This document shows, piece after piece, positions 1 to 6,533 of a DNA stretch of 8,341 nucleotides (within the stretch, counting starts at the first letter, position 1; each line of letters starts with the position of its first letter). A program made the position numbers and the translations under genes. The notes beneath the pieces are model-generated. The model ran no database searches and was not told the origin of the DNA. It saw nothing but the letters and a program-made list of their open reading frames with translations. The DNA lies in the NCBI GenBank assembly GCA_946482585.1, contig CAMLSI010000226.1:1-8341 (forward strand). Direction: 5' to 3'. This DNA is from an uncultured Lysobacteraceae bacterium. GTDB taxonomy: Bacteria > Pseudomonadota > Gammaproteobacteria > Xanthomonadales > Rhodanobacteraceae.

Positions 1-556
1 CCCACACCTTGTGCAGCAGTTCCTCGCGCGGCACCGGACGCTCGGCGTTCGCGGCCAGGTACTGCAGTACCTCGATCTCGCGCCGCGTGAACTGTACGTC
101 GTCCGCGCCGATGCAGGCACTCAGGTTGCGCGTGTCGATCTCGATACCGTCGTTGAGGCGGATCGCGGCGGCCGCCGGCTCGCTGCGCGTGCGGCGCAGC
201 ACCGCCTGCACGCGCAGCACGAGTTGCGCGACGGAAAAGGGTTTCGCGACGTAGTCGTCGGCGCCGAGGCTCAGACCCTGGATCACGTCGGCTTCGGCGG
301 ACTTCGCCGTCAGCATGATGATGGGCTGTGCGCGATCGACGGCACGCACCGCCTCGCAGACCGAATAGCCGTCGCACCGCGGCAGCATCACGTCGAGCAG
401 GATCAGGTCATAACGGCCGGACAGCGCCAGCGCGAGGCCGTGCTCGCCGTCGACGGCGGTGTCGACGTCGAAGCCGTGGTAGACGAACACGTCGACGAGG
501 CCGCCGCGGATCGCGGCTTCATCCTCGACGACGAGCAGGCGGGGCTTGCGTTGCAC
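1..556 (-). CDS. OmpR/PhoB-family response regulator (C-terminus cut by window edge)
   Basis: A cytoplasmic two-component transcription factor: a partner histidine kinase phosphorylates the receiver domain and the C-terminal winged helix binds DNA. The frame reads leftward from GTG 556 for 185 codons and runs off the left edge. The receiver domain (about residues 5-120) has the acidic pair E11/D12, phosphoacceptor D55 in LILLDVMLP, T83 in IIMLTAK and K105 in DDYVAKPF. The winged helix starts near residue 130 and shows FTRREIEVLQYL and PREELLHKVW before the cut. GTG 556 is the only start between an in-frame TAG 36 nt upstream (590-592) and the first receiver strand; its SD is weak. No kinase is visible, so it may lie beyond the left edge. 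The gene is divergent from the pspA-like operon, with a tandem GTAAA site between them, so it probably controls that operon and itself. The family call is firm; CpxR orthology is only suggested by the DNA site. Confidence 0.95.
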   Translation of the reverse strand, partial: MQRKPRLLVVEDEAAIRGGLVDVFVYHGFDVDTAVDGEHGLALALSGRYDLILLDVMLPRCDGYSVCEAVRAVDRAQPIIMLTAKSAEADVIQGLSLGADDYVAKPFSVAQLVLRVQAVLRRTRSEPAAAAIRLNDGIEIDTRNLSACIGADDVQFTRREIEVLQYLAANAERPVPREELLHKVW

Positions 557-614
557 GGCGTGTCCATCGGCTGCGCGGTGCGGCCTAGCCTAGCAACGTG
601 CCGCCAGGCTCGCA

Positions 615-631
615 TGTAAATCGTTTGTAAA
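615..631. promoter_or_regulatory. CpxR/OmpR-type tandem site in the divergent control region
   Basis: TGTAAA occurs at 615-620 and again at 626-631, so two GTAAA half-sites lie in direct repeat with an 11-bp period, about one DNA turn. OmpR-family dimers bind head-to-tail on such repeats, and the CpxR consensus is two GTAAA boxes about 5 nt apart (here 6). A third half-site, inverted (TTTAC), lies at 647-651. An AT-rich stretch at 644-650 could serve as the -10 of the rightward operon, which has no good -35; this fits an activator-dependent promoter with the site over the -35. The 161-bp spacer (557-717) holds no gene. The repeat is seen directly; the binding protein is inferred. Confidence 0.6.
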
Positions 632-717
632 CCCGCGCGCGCCGAATTTACGTCGCCGCGTCTACTGCCGCGGCGCTGCCGTTTCCAGACTTGCGCCATC
701 GCCGAAGGAGAGCCGCG

Positions 718-1251
718 ATGGCACTGATGAACCGCTTTGCCCGACTGCTGCGTGCGGACGTGCACGCCGTCCTCGACCGTCTCGAGGAACCCGAAACGTT
801 GCTGCGCCAGTCCCTGCGTGAGATGGAGGAGGAGTTCGCGGCCGCCGCGCAGGTGCTGAAGGCGCGCGAACTCGAACTGCGCCAGGCACAGTCGCGCCGG
901 CGCGACATCGACGCCGCATTGGGACGCATCGCCGGCGAGTTCGATCTCGCCTTTGGCGCCGGCAACGACGCACTGATGCGCAGCCTGCTGCGCCGGCGCC
1001 TGGAACACGAACGCCTGGCACGGCACATCGACCAGCACCGCACTGCACTGGAGGTCGACATCGCCGAGCGCCGGCGCGTGCTCGACGAACAGCGCCAGCG
1101 TCTCGACGCGCTGCGCCAGAAGGCGGCGCTGTTCGACGTCGAACCGGCCGCCGCGGCCGATGCCACCGCCGTCGCCGGCGACTTCGCGGTGACCGACGAG
1201 GACGTCGAGCTGGCCTTGCTGCGCGAACGGCAGCAGCGGAGCGCGCCATGA
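718..1251 (+). CDS. PspA/IM30-family coiled-coil protein, short form
   Basis: This 177-residue protein resembles phage shock protein A and Vipp1/IM30, peripheral proteins that assemble on the inner face of the cytoplasmic membrane and protect it under stress. The start resembles the PspA N-terminus: MNRFARLLRADVHAVLDRLEEP (residues 4-25) followed by LLRQSLREMEEEF. Residues 25-140 are rich in Arg, Glu, Leu and Ala in a heptad-like pattern, suggesting a long helical hairpin. The tail (about 145-177) is Ala/acidic. PspA proteins are usually about 220 residues, so the later helices seem shortened. ATG 718 is chosen because AAGGAG (705-710) sits 7 nt upstream; an in-frame ATG at 691 lacks an SD and would add an unlikely Arg-rich stretch. 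It is the first gene of a four-gene operon, and its stop overlaps the next start by ATGA. Confidence 0.85.
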   Translation: MALMNRFARLLRADVHAVLDRLEEPETLLRQSLREMEEEFAAAAQVLKARELELRQAQSRRRDIDAALGRIAGEFDLAFGAGNDALMRSLLRRRLEHERLARHIDQHRTALEVDIAERRRVLDEQRQRLDALRQKAALFDVEPAAAADATAVAGDFAVTDEDVELALLRERQQRSAP

Positions 1252-1811
1252 AGCGGCCTTCGCTCTGGCGCGAGATCGGCATCGCCGTGGTGCTGAGCCT
1301 GGTCGGCGCAGTCGGTTTCCACGCACTCGCCGTATTCGTCGGTACGTCGACGGCACTGCGGCTGCTGCTGCTCGGCCTCGGCGCGGCGTACGCGCTCGCA
1401 CTGCTCGCGGCGATGCCGACGCGTGTGGGCAAGACGGTCGTGGCGATCGTGGGTGCAGGACTCGGCGCCGGTCTGATCGCGATCGACCCGCCGCTGCCGG
1501 TCTGGGTGCTGGCGCAGACGGCCGGTTTCTGGCTGCTCCGCTGCTGCTACCTGCACGGCGGGCCGGGCGCCGCGCTGAAAGATGCCGCATTGTCCACCTT
1601 TTCCGTCGCCGCAGCCTGGTACGGGGCGATACACAGCCGCAGCCTGTTCCTCGCGCTGTGGGCCTATTTCCTCGTCCAGGCGCTGTGGACGCTCATTCCC
1701 GCCGCGGCGGCCGCGCGGGCCACAACGCCCGATGACGGCGGCGCCTCCCGTTTCGACCAGGCCGAGCGCACGGCGGAAGCGGCGCTGCGCCGGCTGACCC
1801 TGCGTCACTGA
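1248..1811 (+). CDS. Multi-pass inner-membrane protein of the psp-like operon
   Basis: I do not recognise the family of this 187-residue protein. It is mostly hydrophobic, with five or six likely membrane segments near residues 10-31, 36-55, 62-80, 84-100, 112-128 and 132-150. A charged C-terminal tail follows (about 155-187, containing RFDQAERTAEAALRRL) that could form a short amphipathic helix. The N-terminus MKRPSLWRE is positively charged, as expected for a cytosolic start. GGAG (1238-1241) lies 6 nt upstream of the ATG, and the start overlaps the stop of the PspA-like gene, so translation of the two is probably coupled. By position it occupies the place of PspB/PspC, the membrane partners of PspA, though it does not resemble either. 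A role as membrane anchor or sensor for the PspA-like protein is inference. Confidence 0.8.
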   Translation: MKRPSLWREIGIAVVLSLVGAVGFHALAVFVGTSTALRLLLLGLGAAYALALLAAMPTRVGKTVVAIVGAGLGAGLIAIDPPLPVWVLAQTAGFWLLRCCYLHGGPGAALKDAALSTFSVAAAWYGAIHSRSLFLALWAYFLVQALWTLIPAAAAARATTPDDGGASRFDQAERTAEAALRRLTLRH

Positions 1812-1819
1812 AGGAGACT

Positions 1820-1864
1820 CCGATGAAACCTGCTCCGATAAAACCTGTTCCGATGAAACGCGCC
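1820..1864 (+). repeat. Three 15-bp tandem units spanning the vWA gene start
   Basis: Three 15-bp units follow each other: CCGATGAAACCTGCT (1820-1834), CCGATAAAACCTGTT (1835-1849) and CCGATGAAACGCGCC (1850-1864). Because 15 is a multiple of three the frame stays open, giving MKPAP, IKPVP and MKRAL. The first and third units each carry an in-frame ATG (1823 and 1853), so the translation start region appears to have been copied. Only the first ATG has a well-placed SD. Confidence 0.85.
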
Positions 1865-3067
1865 CTCGTACTCGCCTCGCTGTTCACCGTCACTGCCGGC
1901 GTGCTGGCGTCCTATCCCTACGTCCGGGTACCGCCGAAGCCGGCGGCGGTCGCGACACCCGCGACGGCAACCGCAACCGCGCACCACATCGCGGCGGCGC
2001 ATCCGAAAATCGAAGTCGTGTTCGTGCTCGACACGACGTCCAGCATGGGTGGCCTGATCGAGGGCGCCAAGGAAAACATCTGGTCGATCGCGAGCTCCAT
2101 GGCGCAGGCGCATCCGACACCGGAGCTGCACATGGGACTGGTCGCGTTCCGCGACCGCGGCGACGACTACGTGACGAAGGTGATCGATCTGTCGACCGAC
2201 CTCGACTCGATGTACTCGACGCTGATGGAGTTCCATCCCGCCGGCGGCGGCGACGGGCCCGAGAGCGTGAACCAGGCGCTGCACGACGCGGTCCACCGCA
2301 TCGCGTGGAGCCAGGATCCCCGGAGCTACAAGGCCATCTTTCTCGTCGGCGACGCGCCGCCGCACATGGACTATCCGGACGACGTGAAGTATCCGGAAAC
2401 GCTGAAGGCGGCCGCGGCGCGCGGCATCGTCGTCAACGCGATCCAGGCCGGCAACGATCCGTCGACGCGGCAGACCTTCGAGCGCATCGCGATGCTGGAG
2501 CAGGGCGCGTACTTCCAGGTCGCGCAGCAGGGCGACGCGCTCGCGGTCGCGACACCGTACGACGAGAGGATCGCCGCGCTGTCGCGCGAAGTGGATGCGA
2601 CGCGCCTGTATTTCGGCGACGCCGAGGCGCAGCGCAAGGCCGCGTCGAAAACGGCCGCGACCGAGAAGGTCCACGCCGAAGGATCGGTCGCCTCGCGCGC
2701 GAAGCGCGCCGTGTTCAACGCCGCGCCTGCGGGCGCGGCGAACATGGCCGGCGCGAACGAACTGGTCGACGCCGTCGCCAGTGGCCGCGTCGACCTGGAC
2801 AAGCTCGATGCCGACGAGCTGCCGGCCGCGCTGCGTGACGCGAACGCGGGCGAGCGCCAGCGCCTGGTGAGGGAGAACGCCGACAAGCGCGCGCAGCTGC
2901 AGGCGCAGATCGCCGAACTCGGCAAGTCGCGCTCTGCCTACATCGCCGACGACCTCAAGCGCAGGAACGAGGACAGTGCGTCGTCGCTCGACGACAAGCT
3001 GTACTCGACGATCAAGGAACAAGCCGGCAAGAAGGGCCTGTCCTACGACGCCGCCGCCGCGCATTGA
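1823..3067 (+). CDS. Membrane-targeted von Willebrand factor A (vWA) domain protein
   Basis: This 414-residue protein carries a vWA domain, a metal-dependent protein-binding fold. After a basic N-terminus, a hydrophobic stretch (about residues 13-29) acts as a signal peptide or anchor, followed by an Ala/Pro/Thr linker (35-60). The vWA domain spans about 62-235. Its metal-ion site (MIDAS) is D70-T-T-S-S74, with supporting loops GGGDGPESVNQAL (141-153) and FLVGDAPPHMDY (173-184). The C-terminal third is charged and probably helical (about 330-400). The catalogue start ATG 1823 has AAGGAG (1811-1816) 6 nt upstream, touching the previous stop. ATG 1853 would give a more ordinary signal sequence but has no SD. 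Third gene of the operon, 11 nt after the membrane protein gene and 21 nt before the rhodanese gene. The protein probably acts on the periplasmic side; its partner is unknown. Confidence 0.88.
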   Translation: MKPAPIKPVPMKRALVLASLFTVTAGVLASYPYVRVPPKPAAVATPATATATAHHIAAAHPKIEVVFVLDTTSSMGGLIEGAKENIWSIASSMAQAHPTPELHMGLVAFRDRGDDYVTKVIDLSTDLDSMYSTLMEFHPAGGGDGPESVNQALHDAVHRIAWSQDPRSYKAIFLVGDAPPHMDYPDDVKYPETLKAAAARGIVVNAIQAGNDPSTRQTFERIAMLEQGAYFQVAQQGDALAVATPYDERIAALSREVDATRLYFGDAEAQRKAASKTAATEKVHAEGSVASRAKRAVFNAAPAGAANMAGANELVDAVASGRVDLDKLDADELPAALRDANAGERQRLVRENADKRAQLQAQIAELGKSRSAYIADDLKRRNEDSASSLDDKLYSTIKEQAGKKGLSYDAAAAH

Positions 3068-3088
3068 CACTGCCCGAAGGAGCACGCC

Positions 3089-3595
3089 ATGCGAATGCCT
3101 GTCTTCGCCGTACTCGTACTCGTCGCGGCAGCGACCGCGCACGCCGACGAACTGCCGGCCAATCCGGCCATCGACATGCCCGGCTATCTCGCCGTCGCGC
3201 ACGAAGCCGCGCAACATCGCTCGACGCGGCGCCTGAGCGCCGCGCAGTTCCTGCGCATGAGTCGTGAGCCGGGCACGATCGTGCTGGACGCGCGCAGCCG
3301 CGAGAAATACGACCTGCTGCACGTGAAAGGCGCCATCAATCTGAGCTTCCCCGATATCGACGTCGCGAGCCTGGCCCGCGTGCTGCCGGACAAGAACGCG
3401 CGCATCCTGATCTACTGCAACAACAACTTCCGCAACGATGAACGCGCCTTCCCGCGCAAGGCGGCGACGGCTTCGCTGAACCTGTCGAGCTACATCGCCC
3501 TGTACACCTACGGATACCGCAATGTGTACGAGTTGGCGCCGTTGCTCGACACCGATGCGCCGGAGCTGGAGCTGGTATCGACGCCGGCGCCGTGA
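3089..3595 (+). CDS. Periplasmic single-domain rhodanese (PspE-like position)
   Basis: Rhodaneses move sulfane sulfur through a persulfide on an active-site cysteine. This 168-residue protein begins with a signal peptide ending AHA at residue 19 (mature start DELPANP), so it should be periplasmic. The rhodanese domain spans about 48-155, with TIVLDARSREKYDLLHVKGA (63-82) and the active loop C110-NNNF-R115, which matches the C-x4-R form with the catalytic Cys present. A conserved-looking tail ALYTYGYRNVYELAPLLD follows. AAGGAG (3077-3082) lies 6 nt before ATG 3089, which favours it over ATG 3095. It is the last gene of the operon, ahead of two hairpins. In enterobacteria pspE is also a periplasmic rhodanese closing the psp operon; the parallel is positional and I do not claim orthology. 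Its natural sulfur donor and acceptor cannot be read from the sequence. Confidence 0.9.
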   Translation: MRMPVFAVLVLVAAATAHADELPANPAIDMPGYLAVAHEAAQHRSTRRLSAAQFLRMSREPGTIVLDARSREKYDLLHVKGAINLSFPDIDVASLARVLPDKNARILIYCNNNFRNDERAFPRKAATASLNLSSYIALYTYGYRNVYELAPLLDTDAPELELVSTPAP

Positions 3596-3621
3596 ACGGG
3601 CGAGGCAGCAGCCATGGGCAC

Positions 3622-3637
3622 CGGCGCGATCGCGCCG
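3622..3637. repeat. Perfect 16-bp palindrome after the rhodanese gene
   Basis: CGGCGCGATCGCGCCG is a perfect inverted repeat centred on GCGATCGC, 26 bp past the rhodanese stop. It could be a protein-binding site or part of a transcript end with the larger hairpin just beyond it. Nothing in the sequence decides which. Confidence 0.6.
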
Positions 3638-3642
3638 ATACA

Positions 3643-3668
3643 GCGACGGCGGCAACCGCCGCCGTCGC
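3643..3668. terminator. 11-bp perfect stem between convergent genes, probable transcript-end hairpin
   Basis: GCGACGGCGGC (3643-3653) pairs perfectly with GCCGCCGTCGC (3658-3668) around an AACC loop. It lies 47 bp past the rhodanese stop and 22 bp past the stop of the opposing propeller gene, so it could serve both transcripts. There is no T-run on either side, so it is not a classic intrinsic terminator; it could stabilise 3' ends or help Rho-dependent termination. Confidence 0.5.
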
Positions 3669-3690
3669 ATTCGGCGCAACGTCCGCGGAG

Positions 3691-4860
3691 CTATTTCGCC
3701 GTCGGATCCACGAAGCGACCCTGCGCGTCCACCGCTCGCGGTGCGGCAAGGTCGACCTGCTGCTGCAGCGCGCGCTCGTCGGCATAGTCCTCGAACGTCG
3801 GCACGGGAGCGGTGCAGTCCGAAGGTGCGCGGGCCGGGTCGCCGAGTTCGCTGTGCACGTCGTAGAGGCGCACGCGATCGTTGAGCGTAACGGCCAGCCA
3901 GTTGCCGTCGCGCGACAGCGTCAGGCGACCGGCACCGAGCGCGTGGTTTCCGGTCGAGCCGAACGGGTAGGGGTCGAGGGTCGATATCCGCGCGAGCGTC
4001 TGCGCGTCATACAGCAGAACCCCTTGTTTCGTCGGATCGGCGGCCCAGGCATAGCTCGCCGTCACGATGCGACTGTCGTCGGGCGAGAACGCGGCAGCGA
4101 CCGGGCCGTTATCCGCGTAGACGCCGATCGTTCCGGTTTGCGACAGGTTCGCGCCTTGGCGCTGGTAAAAAAACGCGCCGCCGTAGGTCGGCACGGCCAG
4201 GCGACTTCCGTTGCTGTTGACAGCGACTTCGAACACGAACCAGTTCGTGTTGGCCGATGCGCCGACGTTGCCGGCACCCACATCCAGCACGTGCACGGGA
4301 CCGCTGCTGATGTTGGACTCGGCCAGCGCCGTGGCCTGGCCGTCGGCGCTGGCGGCGAGCATCGTGTCCTGACGCACCGAGCGAACCTGCGTCAGCGCGC
4401 CAGTCGCGACGTCGAGGCGTCGCAACGGCGTCCAGCCCGAGCCGCTGTAGGTGCCGCTGATCAGCAGACGTGAATTGCCTTCCCAGGACACCATGTAGCT
4501 GCCGCTTTCTCCGAACGCGGCAGGGTAGGAGATGACACGTGGCGTGCGCTGGCCGAAAGTGTCGAACACAAACACACGCACGTTTCCGTTGGCGAGGCCG
4601 TTGTTTGCAACGGCCAGATAGCGTCCGTCCGGCGACGCCTCGACCCCGAGGAGCTGTTGACCCAACGTCAGCGGCGGGTAGTGAGTGCAACGGGAAAGAT
4701 CGTAGCGGTGCAGCTGAGTGCCGCTGGTGACGTAGAGCAGATCGCCGTTGAATGCGTGATCCTTGGCGTTGGTGATGAACAGATCCACATACGTCGCGGC
4801 ATTGGCCGTGCCGATGCCCGTGGCCGCAGCGGCCACGCAAAGCGCGATCAGTTTCTTCAT
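3691..4860 (-). CDS. Secreted WD40/YVTN-like beta-propeller protein
   Basis: This 389-residue protein has a signal peptide (MKKLIALCVA onward, ending ANA at residue 21) and should be exported. The mature part shows repeated propeller-blade signatures: LLGVEASPDGRYLAVANNG (70-88), LAASADGQATALAESN (168-183), FEVAVNSNGSRLAVPTYGG (210-228), VAAAFSPDDSRIVTASYAW (254-272) and LTLSRDGNWLAVTLNDRVRLYD (313-334). The SPDG-type turn followed by a LAV strand is typical of WD40, YVTN or lactonase-like propellers. No catalytic residues stand out, so a binding role is as likely as an enzymatic one. ATG 4860 is chosen because GGAAGGA lies about 7 nt upstream (4868-4874) and it starts the signal peptide; the open frame continues upstream to 5478 but there runs antisense to the YbjQ-type gene. 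It is convergent with the rhodanese gene and divergent from the YbjQ-type gene. The substrate is unknown. Confidence 0.85.
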   Translation of the reverse strand: MKKLIALCVAAAATGIGTANAATYVDLFITNAKDHAFNGDLLYVTSGTQLHRYDLSRCTHYPPLTLGQQLLGVEASPDGRYLAVANNGLANGNVRVFVFDTFGQRTPRVISYPAAFGESGSYMVSWEGNSRLLISGTYSGSGWTPLRRLDVATGALTQVRSVRQDTMLAASADGQATALAESNISSGPVHVLDVGAGNVGASANTNWFVFEVAVNSNGSRLAVPTYGGAFFYQRQGANLSQTGTIGVYADNGPVAAAFSPDDSRIVTASYAWAADPTKQGVLLYDAQTLARISTLDPYPFGSTGNHALGAGRLTLSRDGNWLAVTLNDRVRLYDVHSELGDPARAPSDCTAPVPTFEDYADERALQQQVDLAAPRAVDAQGRFVDPTAK

Positions 4861-5160
4861 GCGATGTTCCTTCCGTGGGGCGTGAGAGAGGGCCGGACGA
4901 AGACGCCGGAAGCGCCTCGTCGAGCCGGTCAATAGTGACCGACTGCTGTAGCGAATCGTGAGACAGCCGAAAACGTGATCACCGTTGCGGAGACGGCCGG
5001 GATCCGGCGTCGGCGCCGGCGCGCGGCAATCGTCCGGATATCCGTGGAGCAGGGCAGGAGTAGCAACGCCGTCGATGAATCGCGACGGTGCTAGCATGCG
5101 TCGCCATGCGTTCCATCCGTGCACGCATGACGCGACGTGTTCCCTTCGAGCGAGGCAGGT
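4861..5160. other. Divergent 300-bp spacer with regulatory sequences
   Basis: No gene is supported here. The spacer lies between the start of the leftward propeller gene and that of the rightward YbjQ-type gene, so it must hold both promoters unless transcripts enter from elsewhere. Seen directly are the SD of the leftward gene (4868-4874), a 16-bp interrupted palindrome (4926-4941) and TGCTAGCAT (5089-5097), which could be an extended -10 for the rightward gene without a recognisable -35. GAGG (5152-5155) is a weak SD for the rightward gene. Confidence 0.5.
4926..4941. promoter_or_regulatory. Operator-like interrupted palindrome
   Basis: CGGTCA and TGACCG form 6-bp inverted half-sites around a 4-bp ATAG centre, 66 bp upstream of the leftward propeller gene start. 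On the minus strand the centre reads CACTAT, a weak -10-like hexamer, so a bound dimer could block that promoter. No regulator for it is encoded in the window. Confidence 0.35.
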
Positions 5161-6270
5161 ATGCCCGTGATCACCGGCTTGTCCGGCAACGAACTGTATT
5201 GCCTGGACGCGAAAGGCTACGACGCCGGCGACATCGTCGTCGGCAACTGCGTCAACTCGATGGGCTTTCTCGGTTCGCTCGGTTCGGCGCTCGGCAATCT
5301 CGTCGGCGGCGAAGTGCCGCAGGTGACGCAGCAGATCCGCGATGCGCGGCAGACGGCGTTCAATCGCATGATCGACGAAGCGCGCAAACACCAGGCGTCG
5401 GGCGTCGCCGCGGTGTCGAGCGGCCTGATGCACCAGGGCGCGCACACCGAGTTCCTGTTCACCGGCTCTTGCGTGCACGACCGCAGCGGCGGCGCCTCGT
5501 CATTTTTCACCTCGGCCGGCAACGCGCAGGAGCTCTACTGTCACATGGATGCGGGCTATCGGCCGCTCGCGCATGTGTTCGGCAACATCGCCTATTCGAT
5601 CGGACTCGGCGGGGGACTGCTAGCCGCGCTGAAGAAGCTCGGTCGCGGCGAGATCCGCGAGTACAGCAACACGTTCAACATCACGCGCCACAAGGCGCTC
5701 TCGCGCATCATCGACGACGCCAAGCGTGCCAAGGCCAACGCCGTCGTCGGCATCCGCACGGAAGTCACGCGCTGGCATTCCGCACACGAGATGATGATGA
5801 CCGGCACGGCCGCGCACCATCCCGGCCTGCCGCGGAGCGCGAGTCCGGTCACCAGCGATTTGACCGGAGAGGAACTCTGGGCACTGAGCAAGCTCGGTTA
5901 CGCGCCGCTGCGCCTGATGCTTTCGACCTCGGTGTATTCGCTCGGCATCATCGGCGGCATCAAGAGCATGTTCCGCGCACTGAGCCAGGGCGAGATTCCC
6001 GAGCTGAGCAGGCTGGTGCTCGAAGCCCGCGAAATCGCCTTCGGTCGATTGCGTGCCGAAGCCGACTCGATCGGAGCCAGCCGTGTGGTCGGAACGAAAA
6101 TGTACATCCACCATCTCGGCAACAACCTGACCGAGTTCCTCGCGATCGGCACCGCCGTCGCCAAGGTTTCGGGCATGGCCGTGAAAACGCCCGAGCTCCC
6201 GGCACAGGCGATCCTGCACGACAAGGACACGTGGACCGATGCCGTGGGGATCTCGCTCGAAGGCCACTGA
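5161..6270 (+). CDS. Protein of three tandem YbjQ-type (UPF0145) domains
   Basis: YbjQ/UPF0145 proteins are small, usually about 105 residues, often labelled heavy-metal-binding but without a proven function. This 369-residue protein looks like three copies: about 1-105, 117-218 and 229-335. Each starts with a similar segment (GNELYCLDAKGYDAGDIVVG at 9-28, AQELYCHMDAGYRPLAHVFG at 122-141, GEELWALSKLGYAPLRLM at 236-253), then a Gly-rich turn, a helix with an AR or K-rich face (IRDARQTAFNRM, TRHKALSRIIDDA, VLEAREIAFGRLRAEA), and the strand pair GVAAVSS / ANAVVGIRTEV / ASRVVGTKMYI. A tail of about 34 residues follows. No signal peptide is seen, so it is probably cytoplasmic. ATG 5161 begins the first domain directly; GTG 5137 would add eight unrelated residues. 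It appears to be transcribed alone and ends 49 bp before a terminator-like hairpin. Confidence 0.8.
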   Translation: MPVITGLSGNELYCLDAKGYDAGDIVVGNCVNSMGFLGSLGSALGNLVGGEVPQVTQQIRDARQTAFNRMIDEARKHQASGVAAVSSGLMHQGAHTEFLFTGSCVHDRSGGASSFFTSAGNAQELYCHMDAGYRPLAHVFGNIAYSIGLGGGLLAALKKLGRGEIREYSNTFNITRHKALSRIIDDAKRAKANAVVGIRTEVTRWHSAHEMMMTGTAAHHPGLPRSASPVTSDLTGEELWALSKLGYAPLRLMLSTSVYSLGIIGGIKSMFRALSQGEIPELSRLVLEAREIAFGRLRAEADSIGASRVVGTKMYIHHLGNNLTEFLAIGTAVAKVSGMAVKTPELPAQAILHDKDTWTDAVGISLEGH

Positions 6271-6319
6271 CGGCGATCGACCCACGCTCTTCACGCGGAG
6301 GGGCTTCAGGTTCCCTCTG

Positions 6320-6337
6320 GCGCAGCATGCGCTTTTT
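6320..6337 (+). terminator. Intrinsic terminator after the YbjQ-type gene
   Basis: GCGCA (6320-6324) pairs with TGCGC (6328-6332) around a GCA loop and is followed at once by TTTTT (6333-6337), 49 bp past the YbjQ-type stop. The stem is short but GC-rich. From here to the end of the opposing kelch gene (6338-6522) I see no gene. Confidence 0.5.
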
Positions 6338-6509
6338 GACTATCTGACTGAGCGGCTACGGCAATGGCGCGCACTCGGTGCAGACCGCCCATTCAGAGCC
6401 CACGCACGGGCATGGGGCAGGGCCGATTCGTCGAGCGTGCTGAAACTCTGGCCATCGAATCATCCGGACTGCTGCCGCGAACCCTCCCGGCGACGGGCAG
6501 CAATGCCCC

Positions 6510-6533
6510 AAAAAAGCGTGATTCATTCGAATC
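6510..6533 (-). terminator. Weak terminator candidate at the kelch gene end
   Basis: On the minus strand GATTC (6533-6529) and GAATC (6524-6520) form a 5-bp stem around GAAT that overlaps the last codons and stop of the kelch gene. ACGC and then six T (6515-6510) follow. The stem is short, AT-containing and separated from the T-run by four bases, so this is tentative. Confidence 0.25.

Noticed and set aside
11..619. Rightward 202-codon open frame at the left edge
   Set aside because: It is antisense to the response regulator, whose receiver and winged-helix motifs are unmistakable on the other strand; the open frame comes from GC-rich codon bias.
403..1808. Leftward open frames of 386 and 395 codons over the PspA-like and membrane protein genes
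   Set aside because: Their Arg/Ser/Ala-rich products show no fold, and they run against a well-supported operon with SDs and ATGA overlap.
1805..3679. Leftward 624-codon open frame
   Set aside because: It lies antisense to the vWA and rhodanese genes, is Arg/Val-rich without domain signatures, and has no SD; both sense genes have clear motifs.
3592..4473. Rightward 293-codon open frame overlapping the rhodanese stop
   Set aside because: It is antisense to the propeller gene with Arg/Val-rich composition, and passes through the convergent hairpins.
4861..5478. N-terminal extension of the leftward propeller gene
   Set aside because: The frame is open, but it would run antisense through the YbjQ-type gene start, while ATG 4860 has an SD and begins a textbook signal peptide.
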